Shown piece after piece: positions 8,161 to 15,997 of a DNA stretch of 19,520 nt. Location of the stretch: assembly GCA_044425705.1 (NCBI GenBank), contig JAWXVD010000060.1, forward strand, positions 1-19,520, written 5' to 3'. Source of the DNA: JAWXVD01 sp044425705 (GTDB lineage Bacteria; Bacillota; Clostridia; Lachnospirales; Lachnospiraceae). The notes below the pieces were generated by a model. That model was given only the letters and a program-made list of their open reading frames with translations, was not told the origin of the DNA and did no database searches. Both the position numbers and the translations under genes were made by a program. How positions within the stretch are numbered: position 1 is the first letter of the stretch; each line of letters begins with the position of its first letter.

Positions 8161-9939
8161 CTATTCACTTTCTATTTGATATAAATATATTGTATAGGGA
8201 GAGGATTCTTCTTCATAAACTCCTCTTAATATAATTCCTAATTCATCGGCATTTGCAAGCTCTATCCTTGAAAAAATATAAATTCCATCCAATGCTTGAA
8301 AAGCATCCATATCAATGGTTAGAGTATCTACTGTGATTTCTTGCTCTTTTAGGGCTTCATAAATAGATTCTCCATTTGCCGGATAAATATATGCTCTAGC
8401 ACCCCAATCATCAAAATAAACCCTTGAAGATTCATTTTCTTCTAATGCAGGCGCAATAACCTTTCTAAATTCTTCTTTGTAACTTAATGGATAATAGCTT
8501 AAACATCCATCTAACGTTTCAATCCCACTATAGGCAATAATTCCTGGATCCAATCCATAAGAAATTGCTTTTTCACCATCGTATGCAATATCTTCTTTTA
8601 TGATCTGCATTAAATCCTCTGAATAAAACTCAGCAAATGTAAGGTTATTTGACTCTTCTCCTGTAATCAATCTATAGGCGTAATTTCTTGCTGTCCAATA
8701 TAAGTCATTATACTTAGAATTTGAACACAATACAACAAAAATTGCAATAACGGATAATACATAGCTTAATTTTTTCTTTTCCATATCATAAATTCTTTGC
8801 AACAGTATAAAGAAAAGAACATACCAAAGAAATGGATTAAAAAAATTAGTTCTATTAAATTGCAATCCTTTTACTGGAGGTAAAATTGTCTCTACTAAAG
8901 TTCGAAATGGTTCCCAATAATAAATACCATAAATCACCGAATTCAAAAAAAGTAGCCCCATGATTTGTACGTAGGTATCTTTAAAAAAGAGATTCCATTC
9001 TTTTTTCTTTCCATATGTAAACAATAGATACAGAAAATAAATCATGGTAATAGGAAAAACAAAATAATCATGGACTGCATCTGCATGAAAGGAGCCTTCC
9101 GCAAACTCATTCCAAATAGTGCTTATAATCTCCCCTCCACTTAATGATGCAATTACCATCGTATCTCGAATGGTAGCGACTGGATCAAATAGCATAGTAT
9201 TAAACAAACGATATTCACATGCAATATAACCTATCATCAATACAAAAAAGCTAATCAATAATTTAACGAAATATTCTCGTTTCTTAAAAAATGTGTAAAT
9301 TACTACAAATACCAAATACCCCAAAATAAAAATACCTACAAAGGTAAAGTATGATACCAACGGATAAAGGAATAATAAAACATAATATTTTCGCCTGCCT
9401 GTTTCACAAATTTTGCGCAACAAATAGATAAGATATGGTAGTGATACAAAAGAAAATGCAAACGTAGAATATAAGGGTAATAATCCAAATGCCATTCCCA
9501 TAAGAACAACAAGTGGCTCATACCTTTGGTACTTCTCCTTTAGGATATCACGAAACAATAGCACGAAAGCACCTAAGCCAATGATTGTTTTTAATAAATA
9601 TCCTAAAATATAAGCAATACTGGTAGGAAATAAAAAATACAACATGCTGTATGCCGAAAATTCTGAAAAGAAATAATCACGACTAATTCCATTCAAAATA
9701 GGCAATTCATCACCATGGGTAAAAAACATTCCCAACTCTTTTAACAAATGGTAATCTAAAACATGTAACTCTAAGTTATCATGTGTACTACAATAAATTC
9801 CTTCATTGATTAACAACAAAAATATTGCCTCTAATACAATAAATAAAATAGATAACACCCAAAACCATTTTTTCTTCAAAAACTTCAAACTCTTATCTAT
9901 TGTCAATCTACTTCCTCTTTCTAATCTCGTATTGTTCAC
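8161..9939 (-). CDS. Multi-pass membrane protein, DUF6044-like, possible GT-C glycosyltransferase
   Basis: This is a 592-aa protein with one hydrophobic helix at about 25-45, an outside loop carrying THDN (H53, D54, N55), roughly ten further helices to about residue 410, and a soluble C-terminal part of about 170 residues with no cysteine-rich or repeat features. The HDN motif after the first helix and the following LNGISRDYFFSEFS block resemble DUF6044/YfhO-like proteins; GT-C enzymes place a catalytic Asp in that first outer loop. I infer a polyprenyl-phospho-sugar-dependent transferase acting on the outer face, because UbiA and a phosphatase follow immediately. The longest start is GTG at 9939 with poor ribosome-site spacing; TTG at 9906 has AGAGGA at good spacing and may be the true start. 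It begins five bases after the AAA+ gene (38 if the TTG is used). Family assignment is from memory of the motif pattern, not a search. Confidence 0.75.
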   Translation of the reverse strand: MNNTRLERGSRLTIDKSLKFLKKKWFWVLSILFIVLEAIFLLLINEGIYCSTHDNLELHVLDYHLLKELGMFFTHGDELPILNGISRDYFFSEFSAYSMLYFLFPTSIAYILGYLLKTIIGLGAFVLLFRDILKEKYQRYEPLVVLMGMAFGLLPLYSTFAFSFVSLPYLIYLLRKICETGRRKYYVLLFLYPLVSYFTFVGIFILGYLVFVVIYTFFKKREYFVKLLISFFVLMIGYIACEYRLFNTMLFDPVATIRDTMVIASLSGGEIISTIWNEFAEGSFHADAVHDYFVFPITMIYFLYLLFTYGKKKEWNLFFKDTYVQIMGLLFLNSVIYGIYYWEPFRTLVETILPPVKGLQFNRTNFFNPFLWYVLFFILLQRIYDMEKKKLSYVLSVIAIFVVLCSNSKYNDLYWTARNYAYRLITGEESNNLTFAEFYSEDLMQIIKEDIAYDGEKAISYGLDPGIIAYSGIETLDGCLSYYPLSYKEEFRKVIAPALEENESSRVYFDDWGARAYIYPANGESIYEALKEQEITVDTLTIDMDAFQALDGIYIFSRIELANADELGIILRGVYEEESSPYTIYLYQIESE

Positions 9940-9944
9940 CCTTG

Positions 9945-11801
9945 CTAATTCCCATTCATATACGCATTTACTAATTCCATCTGTCCTTGATTCAAACTCT
10001 TTCCAATTTTACTATATTCATTGCTAATACCTTCTAGCACATGTTTCATACCAATTGGATTCTGTTCTGACATTGCCATATAAGCACCATGTAATGCCGC
10101 ATTTTTAATTGCTGCCCCTGATAATTCAAAAGCTTGTGACAAAGCCATATACTCCATATCTTCTGCAATCATTGCTTCTTGCGGATAAATGCTTTCCCAC
10201 ATTTCATAACGAAGCTTTGCGTCAGGCAATGGAAAATGTACCATATAAGAAATTCTACGACGAAATGCATCATCAAAATTTTGTAATAAATTAGTTGCTA
10301 AGATAGACACTCCTGCATATTGTTCTATACGTTGTAACAAATATGCTGTTTCTGCATTAGAATATCGATCTTGTGCATCAGATACATCACTTCTCTTAGC
10401 AAAAAGTGCATCTGCCTCATCGAACAAAAGAATACAATCACATTTATCTGCTTCTTCGAAAATTTTACTCATGTTCTTTTGGGTTTCCCCTATATATTTG
10501 CTAATTAATTGAGATAAATCCACACGGTAAAGAGGCATCCCCAATTCATTCGCCAACACTTGTGCTGCCATAGTTTTTCCTGTTCCTGGAGAACCATAAA
10601 ACAAAAGTGACATTCCATTTCCATAAGAAAACTTTTTATCAAATCCCCATTTCTGCAACACATCCTCTTTTGCTGCAATCATATGACAGATCCGTTTCAA
10701 TTGGTCATACTGAACCTTTGGCAGTTTTAATTCTTCAAAAGTCCTTGTAGCTGGCAACATATCTAGATGGGTAGATGTAGATGCATAAATATATTCACGA
10801 ATATTTTTATTTCCTGTTATAATCTCCAAGCAAATATTTTGAATATATCGTAAAAATTCACCAGTATGCATTTGTTTTGAAGCAATCTGCTCCTTGGTCA
10901 CACCTTCTGGTAGCTTATCTTCACAATGATTTTCCTTGAAACAATCTTCTATCATCTCTAACTTCAAGTATTTATCTGGTTTTTCTAATTTCTTTTCTAT
11001 GATTCCATAACCAATATCTTCTATGAATTCGTTGGATTCTTCTTTGATGATGCCAATGAAGGGATACATTGCAGATAATTGCATGAATAACTTGGTTTGT
11101 TTAGAATCTTCTATGTCTACAATAGGAAATGTTCCATAAAATAATGTGGCCAATAGCAATTCATTTAAGTCTCTTTTTGTATAAGAATGATTTTTAGCTT
11201 CTAATAAAATATAAGGAACAGTAGCTTTCGCACAAATCTGTTCCATAAAAAAATGTCTACCACTTCCCACTTTTCCTGATATAACAATAGCGATATTCTT
11301 CTCTTGAATCGACTCATCCTTAAATAATCCCAACATACTGTCTAAGATATCTTCATTACCATAGACTGTTTTTTCTTGCTCAAAAATAAATTCCATATTC
11401 TCTGGTAGGTCTGGCTCCACATCATTAATATAAGACAAGAAAACTGGTGACAAATAAATTTTTCCTTCTCTATAATGAAAACAAGTAGGTAATGTTCTGT
11501 TTGCGTCTGGTTCATAATATAACTCCATTAATTTACGTGCATTGCCATACGTCATAGAAGGTAATCCACATTCTAAATGATACCATAACATACACACCAT
11601 CAATTCTTCATAAAGCGTTAATTCCATAGCAACGCTAGCGCTTGTAAACGGAAAAAAAGTATTTGTACCCTGGATTTCTTCTTTAATTTCATTAATCCGA
11701 TCTATTAAAATACTATCATCTTGTACAGTTCCTTGTGATCCATTAATAATTTCTTTTCCTATATCAAGAAACCTCAACTTTAATTGTTTTCTATAGCTCA
11801 C
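9945..11801 (-). CDS. Tandem AAA+ ATPase, degenerate D1 and active D2 (injection-system ATPase-like)
   Basis: This 618-aa protein has an N-terminal helical region (1-165), a degenerate first ATPase domain (about 168-330) and a complete second one (about 360-600). In D1 the P-loop reads GKVGSGRH (176-183), with Arg for the Walker A Lys and His for Ser/Thr, so it probably does not hydrolyse ATP. D2 has Walker A GSPGTGKT (K409), Walker B LLFDEAD (D461, E462), sensor 1 N504, arginine-finger candidates RRR (514-516) and a sensor 2 helix with K566. This layout matches the ATPases of extracellular contractile injection systems (Afp15/Pvc15) and other AAA remodelling enzymes. No structural injection genes are present in the window. 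The GTG start overlaps the stop of the upstream 271-aa gene by one base (TAGTG), with GAGG seven bases upstream, a sign of translational coupling. It is a clear paralogue of the ATPase at 15998-18199. Confidence 0.92.
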   Translation of the reverse strand: MSYRKQLKLRFLDIGKEIINGSQGTVQDDSILIDRINEIKEEIQGTNTFFPFTSASVAMELTLYEELMVCMLWYHLECGLPSMTYGNARKLMELYYEPDANRTLPTCFHYREGKIYLSPVFLSYINDVEPDLPENMEFIFEQEKTVYGNEDILDSMLGLFKDESIQEKNIAIVISGKVGSGRHFFMEQICAKATVPYILLEAKNHSYTKRDLNELLLATLFYGTFPIVDIEDSKQTKLFMQLSAMYPFIGIIKEESNEFIEDIGYGIIEKKLEKPDKYLKLEMIEDCFKENHCEDKLPEGVTKEQIASKQMHTGEFLRYIQNICLEIITGNKNIREYIYASTSTHLDMLPATRTFEELKLPKVQYDQLKRICHMIAAKEDVLQKWGFDKKFSYGNGMSLLFYGSPGTGKTMAAQVLANELGMPLYRVDLSQLISKYIGETQKNMSKIFEEADKCDCILLFDEADALFAKRSDVSDAQDRYSNAETAYLLQRIEQYAGVSILATNLLQNFDDAFRRRISYMVHFPLPDAKLRYEMWESIYPQEAMIAEDMEYMALSQAFELSGAAIKNAALHGAYMAMSEQNPIGMKHVLEGISNEYSKIGKSLNQGQMELVNAYMNGN

Positions 11802-12616
11802 TATTCATCCTCATCTTCATCACTTGATTCAACTGGAACTTTAGATTCCATTGCTTCTTCACGTTTTGCTTTATAATAATTAAACATTTCTTTCTTTTGT
11901 GTATCAATAGAATAATTTATTTTACGCATAAAATAATTACTGGCAGTTTCCTTTCTAGTAATTAACATTTGCAAATAATTTTCTTCTTGCAAATATTCAC
12001 GAATTTCTCTATGTAATTCTACATTGCTTTTATAATCATTTTCACGACTATTCTTCGCAACCATTTTTCTAGACTCTGCAAGCGTATTACGCAATTCTTC
12101 TTGACGTTCCTTTTCTGGTCTAATGGCAAAAAATGGAAGTGTTTTTTCCAAAACCTCTTCATTGCTTTCTCTTAAAAAAGAACGTATAGTACCCTTACTC
12201 CAGATCAGATGCTCCCTATTATGTAAAAAAATCATTGCTTCTGCTAATTTTCTACCATTTCCTTCTTGCTTCTTTTTCTTTCTCGTCATCATATTCTTAA
12301 CAACATTAGCACGTACTTTTCTATCTTTATTACTGCTAATGGTGTCATAACGAGAAGTTTTTGTGTTTGCAAAAATAAAAGTTCGTCTCTGTTCCGGATG
12401 GTATCCTAGTTGCATTTGAATGAAACTATTTTCCATCTTTAACAACCTATCACATTGAAATACTGAAGAACTTCCTTCTTCTTGAATTTCTTCTACTGTT
12501 TGGTGGGATGAAAAATGTTCCAACTGCACGTGCCAAGCATTAGTAATACGATCATTTGTCTCTTGCAATTCTTTTCTACTTTCTATGCGTTCTTGCTCGG
12601 TTTCGTATTGTGCCAC
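11801..12616 (-). CDS. Charged protein of unknown function, coupled to the AAA+ ATPase
   Basis: I do not recognise this 271-aa protein. It is hydrophilic, rich in Glu, Lys and Arg, with predicted-helical, coiled-coil-like stretches at about 1-30 and 165-260, a basic cluster TRKKKKQ in the middle (about 110-117) and a very acidic C-terminus (SSDEDEDE). There is no signal peptide or membrane segment. The start is GTG at 12616, with AAAGGAGG eight bases upstream, a strong site. The stop overlaps the ATPase start by one base, so the two are likely made in fixed ratio and may interact; an adaptor or cargo-loading partner is a guess from context only. The 119-bp gap before it, after the YbjN-like gene, is AT-rich with no clear promoter or terminator, so it may still belong to the same transcript. 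Confidence 0.85.
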   Translation of the reverse strand: MAQYETEQERIESRKELQETNDRITNAWHVQLEHFSSHQTVEEIQEEGSSSVFQCDRLLKMENSFIQMQLGYHPEQRRTFIFANTKTSRYDTISSNKDRKVRANVVKNMMTRKKKKQEGNGRKLAEAMIFLHNREHLIWSKGTIRSFLRESNEEVLEKTLPFFAIRPEKERQEELRNTLAESRKMVAKNSRENDYKSNVELHREIREYLQEENYLQMLITRKETASNYFMRKINYSIDTQKKEMFNYYKAKREEAMESKVPVESSDEDEDE

Positions 12617-12735
12617 CTTTCAGCCCTCCTTTCAGCTATTCCATCTTAATACTTCAATTCAACACCTAATTTTTTCTTAAATTGTTTATATATCTCCAAT
12701 CATTAATAAAACAGAATTTTATAACTTCAATTTAA

Positions 12736-13251
12736 TCATTCTTCTGACTGAATCAAATCCTCAAAAGATGCACCTTCAACAGCTGCTTGCAGAGCATCAT
12801 AACATCTATCCAGATTAAGTGCCATTAAAACAATAGTATCCATTGCCACATTTAACATGCCTTCCATCCCTCTTGCTCCACGAAGTGCAACAGCTTGCTT
12901 ATAACATACTTTTTCCAATCCTTCTTGTACCCCAAAAACACCCACAGTAGAGCTCGTATTATAAAAATTACAAACTCTTTCAACTTCTGCATAAGATTCT
13001 TCTGGCACATCATCAAAAAGAGAAAAATAAATTTGTAACAACTGCACTTCTTGTCCTAAATAATCCTCCATAGGTAAGAATAAAGCTGTCATCTGTATGC
13101 CTTCTTCTTCATATCCTAGTACATCAGCTTCTATAGAAATTGGATATTCTTCCGATTCTACCAAGTCAGCTGTAAAACCCATCAATCGTAATGCGGCCGT
13201 CAATCTTCCCAGATAATCTTCCTCGCCTAGTCTAATAATTTCATCTGCCAT
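12736..13251 (-). CDS. Small YbjN/secretion-chaperone-like protein
   Basis: This is a 171-aa acidic protein with no signal peptide or membrane segment. Its pattern, an N-terminal helix, a run of beta strands ending in the VCNFYNTSSTVGVFG region (about residues 95-109), then a long helical C-terminus with CYKQAVALRG and AMDTIVLMALNLDRCYDALQ, fits the YbjN fold, which is related to class I type III secretion chaperones. This is a shape-based guess. I chose ATG at 13251, preceded by AAAGG at a workable distance; a TTG at 13275 would add eight residues but has no ribosome site. It follows the 728-aa candidate cargo by about 150 bp and precedes the 271-aa gene by 119 bp, a typical place for a dedicated chaperone of the preceding protein (inference). 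Confidence 0.75.
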   Translation of the reverse strand: MADEIIRLGEEDYLGRLTAALRLMGFTADLVESEEYPISIEADVLGYEEEGIQMTALFLPMEDYLGQEVQLLQIYFSLFDDVPEESYAEVERVCNFYNTSSTVGVFGVQEGLEKVCYKQAVALRGARGMEGMLNVAMDTIVLMALNLDRCYDALQAAVEGASFEDLIQSEE

Positions 13252-13359
13252 TTTATACCATGCCTTTCTACTCAATTCATTGTAAACAATCAGCCATAAG
13301 CTGAACCATACTTATTCCTCTTCATTCTTAACACAAAATCCAGTTTTTAGTCACCCTTC

Positions 13360-13395
13360 ACTACTTAACTTAAGTAGTTTTATATATGCATATAT
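13360..13395. repeat. Two adjacent palindromes between the 728-aa gene and the YbjN-like gene
   Basis: Positions 13360-13378 form a 9+1+9 palindrome (ACTACTTAA, C, TTAAGTAGT), and 13382-13395 is a 14-base self-complementary ATATATGCATATAT. On the minus strand neither is followed by a T-run, so a terminator for the 728-aa gene is not supported. They could be a weak attenuator, a processing site or a protein-binding site. The rest of this 151-bp gap (13252-13402) shows nothing else. Confidence 0.4.
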
Positions 13396-13402
13396 CTTAC
13401 GG

Positions 13403-15589
13403 TTATGGTTGTGTTCTTCGCAATGCTCCTGGTGCACTGACTCCTCCACCTGGTGGAGTATAATCCTTTACACCATCTGACAGTTTACCTAAATCTCGTT
13501 TTCCAGAAGTTACCCCTGCTGCATAACGTCCTGCATTAGATTGTGCACGTGAAGTTTCATCACTATCAACTGCTCGTCTTGCAATTCCTTTTTTCAGTAA
13601 AGCTTCATGCTCTGTTTCTTTTTGGAATAATTGTGGTCTTTCGATAATACCTTTTTTCTTTTGAAGTTTCGCCACACGCTTCTGTTCTTTTTTATTCAAA
13701 TCGTCTTTCCATCCTTCTACAAATGGATTGACTTCTGAACGTTTAATTAAACCTGCTACATCACCACTCTTTTCACCATACAAATCCGCAATTTTCTGAA
13801 TCTCTGGTAATTCCCGTAACACACCTGGTCCCGAGCTCAAATCATCATTCCAAAACTTTGCATGAATCACTTCTAAATCTCTTACGGATGGTTCTGGATT
13901 TGCTCCATATGGTTTGTACTCTGGTTCTGGCGCCGTATTTCGTTTATACCATGCGCCCTTAGATGCCTTATATGCCTTTTGTTTATCATGATTCTCTTTA
14001 TAAATCGGATAAATAGCAGCTCTTTCTTTTCCCGCCTTCATCAATGCCAAAATGGCGCGATTTGCAACAATATTATTATGTAAATCGTCTGTCTTACCTC
14101 TGGCTGCACCCATTTCATATAATATCATCTTTGTATATGCTTCGGTAGTTTTACGTCCATGACCTTTTTTGCCTTTTTTCTTTCCTTCCGTAGCTGTAGC
14201 CGCCTGATCTTCTGCTGTGGCATTCAGTCTGTAATCATCATACCCACCTGATTCTCCTAATTTAGCGTATACCTCATCCATAATATCTTGTACAATGGTA
14301 TCTACATTGTCTATTTCCATCATTTTTGATGCAAAACGCCCCTTGTGTGACCCTGCTGTAGTAACGCCTGCTGATTTTAATGCTGCTGTTTGCACAGTTT
14401 TTTTCGCTTTCACTTCCTTACTTACATTCTTTTTCTTCATTGCATAAGTAGCTGATTTTTCAACAATCATACCTGTTACTTTTAATGCCAATGCTGCAAC
14501 ACTTAGTACCGCACCTGCAATAGCAGAAGCACCTGCAATATCACAAATACCCGCTGCTACTTGCATACCATTTGCTACCAAATCAATGGTACCTTTCGCT
14601 ACTTTAGTTCCCGCATTCATATGTGTAATGTCTAATTCTCGCATTTTATTCCAACTAGTAATAAATTTTTGATTAGACTCTAGCAAAATCCTCTCTTCTC
14701 TCTCCGCCGCCAAAACAGCACCTTCATAGATTTGACTTTGATCTTTTCCTTTTGCACGACCAAGGAATTTTCCTTTTCTAGAATCTGCGTATTTTTGTTT
14801 TTCTTCTCTTGCTTTTCTTACATTTTCACTAGCTTTATCTTGATCAGCGGAAATTTGGGCAATTGCCTCTTCTGGTTTATCTAAATTATAAGGACCAGAT
14901 GCTTTTCGTAAAGCTGATTTCATTTTCGTAGCTTTATGAACCACATAGGATGCATCTGCAATATCTGCTACATTTTCAACCATTTCTAATCCAGCCATTA
15001 CGCTACCAACGCCTGCCGCTGCTGCACTCAATGCACTAGATGCTCCACCTGCTATATTCGCCACGCCTTTCACTGTTTCCAAACCAGCTGCGGCTGTATT
15101 CCCATAGCTTTTTATCATACCATAAAAATTTCCCAAGGTCGGATCAGCAATCATCTGTGCTGTGGTCATTCCCATATCAACAGCGCCACTCACTACACCA
15201 ATACCACCTGATATAACACTACTAACGCCTGCTCCCATTGAACTATCCACAACTTCAAACATGGAACCAACTACACCTGCTATATCAGAACCATAACCAG
15301 CTGCTTCCTGTGCGAATTCACCGCCAGCACCCATTTCTATTTCTTGTTTTTCTGTTAGTGCTTTTCCACCTGTTTCTGTTCGAGACAGATTAATGGCTTG
15401 AACTGCCTCATTGACATCCTTTTGTTGCACTTGATAGCAATTATCCAATCCTCTTCTGATAACGGCTTCTCTCACGAATTGTTCAGATTTGATATATTGT
15501 TTCTTTCGGTCATCAGTTTGATAAAACCAACTACTGTCAATCTTTTTCTTTTCCGCTGGTGCTTGAACTTGTTCTTGACCGTTTGCCAT
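13403..15589 (-). CDS. Gly/Ala-rich hydrophobic protein, candidate effector or translocated cargo
   Basis: I do not recognise this 728-aa protein as any named family. It has no signal peptide. After a hydrophilic start (1-85) comes a Gly/Ala-rich hydrophobic zone (about 86-215) with zipper-like spacing such as GVSSVISGGIGVV, then a charged helical segment (about 217-323), a second Gly/Ala-rich zone (about 325-378), and a long basic C-terminal half ending in a Pro/Gly tail (PPGGGVSAPGALRR). Such alternation of hydrophobic helices and coiled coil is typical of translocators, pore-forming effectors and some phage tape-measure proteins. The next gene downstream looks like a secretion chaperone, and AAA+ ATPases lie on both sides, which favours a cargo role (inference). 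The start ATG has AAGGAGG eight bases upstream, one of the strongest ribosome sites in the window, and an extended -10 promoter lies 146 bp upstream. No toxin catalytic motif was found. Confidence 0.85.
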   Translation of the reverse strand: MANGQEQVQAPAEKKKIDSSWFYQTDDRKKQYIKSEQFVREAVIRRGLDNCYQVQQKDVNEAVQAINLSRTETGGKALTEKQEIEMGAGGEFAQEAAGYGSDIAGVVGSMFEVVDSSMGAGVSSVISGGIGVVSGAVDMGMTTAQMIADPTLGNFYGMIKSYGNTAAAGLETVKGVANIAGGASSALSAAAAGVGSVMAGLEMVENVADIADASYVVHKATKMKSALRKASGPYNLDKPEEAIAQISADQDKASENVRKAREEKQKYADSRKGKFLGRAKGKDQSQIYEGAVLAAEREERILLESNQKFITSWNKMRELDITHMNAGTKVAKGTIDLVANGMQVAAGICDIAGASAIAGAVLSVAALALKVTGMIVEKSATYAMKKKNVSKEVKAKKTVQTAALKSAGVTTAGSHKGRFASKMMEIDNVDTIVQDIMDEVYAKLGESGGYDDYRLNATAEDQAATATEGKKKGKKGHGRKTTEAYTKMILYEMGAARGKTDDLHNNIVANRAILALMKAGKERAAIYPIYKENHDKQKAYKASKGAWYKRNTAPEPEYKPYGANPEPSVRDLEVIHAKFWNDDLSSGPGVLRELPEIQKIADLYGEKSGDVAGLIKRSEVNPFVEGWKDDLNKKEQKRVAKLQKKKGIIERPQLFQKETEHEALLKKGIARRAVDSDETSRAQSNAGRYAAGVTSGKRDLGKLSDGVKDYTPPGGGVSAPGALRRTQP

Positions 15590-15734
15590 GTGTGATACCT
15601 CCTTCTATTATTTTCGACATACTTATTACGATTCATTTTACTACTCAATAAAATTCCATCTCTATCATTTATTTCAATAATAATAACTGAAAGATATGTA
15701 TGCATAACTTTTACGATAATACACTACTTAATAC

Positions 15735-15743
15735 ATTATAACA
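15735..15743 (-). promoter_or_regulatory. Candidate extended -10 promoter of the 728-aa gene
   Basis: On the minus strand this reads TGTTATAAT: perfect TATAAT with a TGn extension. No good -35 is present; the matching position is GGGGAG. It lies just after the hairpin region, so the leader of about 140 bases between it and the start codon is AT-rich and shows no further strong structure. It suggests the 728-aa gene begins a new transcript independent of the second ATPase. Confidence 0.6.
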
Positions 15744-15762
15744 TAAAAATAATAAAACTCCC

Positions 15763-15778
15763 CTACCCAAATGAGTAG
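15763..15778 (-). other. Weak hairpin before a T-rich tract
   Basis: On the minus strand this reads CTACTC-ATTT-GGGTAG, a 6-bp stem with one U-G pair, then GGGAG and a T-rich stretch (TTTTATTATTTTT). The T-rich tract is not directly after the stem, so I call it only a possible terminator for transcripts from the second ATPase and the structured region. Confidence 0.35.
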
Positions 15779-15782
15779 TCCT

Positions 15783-15815
15783 GTTACATTTCACGGCTAC
15801 ACCATAAAATGTAAC
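15783..15815 (-). repeat. Hairpin with GTTACA/TGTAAC arms
   Basis: It forms a 14-bp stem with a 5-base loop. Read as minus-strand RNA, all 14 positions pair, including two U-G wobbles; on the plus strand those are C-A mismatches, so the structure is suited to minus-strand RNA, the direction of transcription. The terminal sequence is shared with the hairpin at 5173-5238. Confidence 0.7.
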
Positions 15816-15819
15816 GAAC

Positions 15820-15858
15820 GCATGCCCATTTAAAATCGCCTTACGGCGAGGGGCATGC
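15820..15858 (-). repeat. Two-part stem-loop with GTAA tetraloop
   Basis: The outer 8-bp arms GCATGCCC and GGGCATGC (15820-15827, 15851-15858) surround an inner CGCC/GGCG stem. On the minus strand the inner loop is GTAA, a GNRA-type tetraloop, with an extra T-A pair beneath. An AT-rich bulge (TTTTAAAT) sits on one side. The GC-rich arms stand out against the AT-rich surroundings. Confidence 0.7.
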
Positions 15859-15883
15859 TAATTGGCTCTCGTAGTTGTTCTCT

Positions 15884-15913
15884 CCACACAAATCAGCGAA
15901 GTGATTTGTGTGG
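15884..15913 (-). repeat. 12-bp perfect hairpin
   Basis: CCACACAAATCA (15884-15895) pairs with TGATTTGTGTGG (15902-15913) around a 6-base loop. It stands back to back with the next hairpin, which begins at the same base, so the two could stack coaxially. There is no T-run after it on either strand. Confidence 0.65.
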
Positions 15914-15981
15914 GGCTGAAAAGTAACGTAGTACTCTATTCTACTACTATATATTTATGATTAATACGTAACTTTCAGCCC
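15913..15981 (-). repeat. Long imperfect stem-loop just after the second ATPase stop
   Basis: The arms 15913-15930 and 15965-15981 pair over about 16 bases: 9 bp starting GGGCTGAAA, a bulged base, 2 bp, one mismatch, then 5 bp. Inside, GTAGTA and TACTAC can form a small competing hairpin. It begins 16 bases after the ATPase stop codon on the minus strand but lacks a following T-run, so it is more likely a 3'-end stabiliser or part of a larger RNA than a simple terminator. Confidence 0.6.
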
Positions 15982-15997
15982 ATGTTTGAATAGTTAC

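Noticed and set aside
15472..15705. 77-aa minus-strand ORF overlapping the start of the 728-aa gene
   Set aside because: It is out of frame with the 728-aa gene, spans that gene's leader and strong ribosome site, and has no ribosome site of its own.
15763..15981. CRISPR array or tRNA cluster in the hairpin-rich gap
   Set aside because: The stems differ from one another, there are no regular direct repeats and spacers, and no cloverleaf with a CCA-ready acceptor can be drawn.
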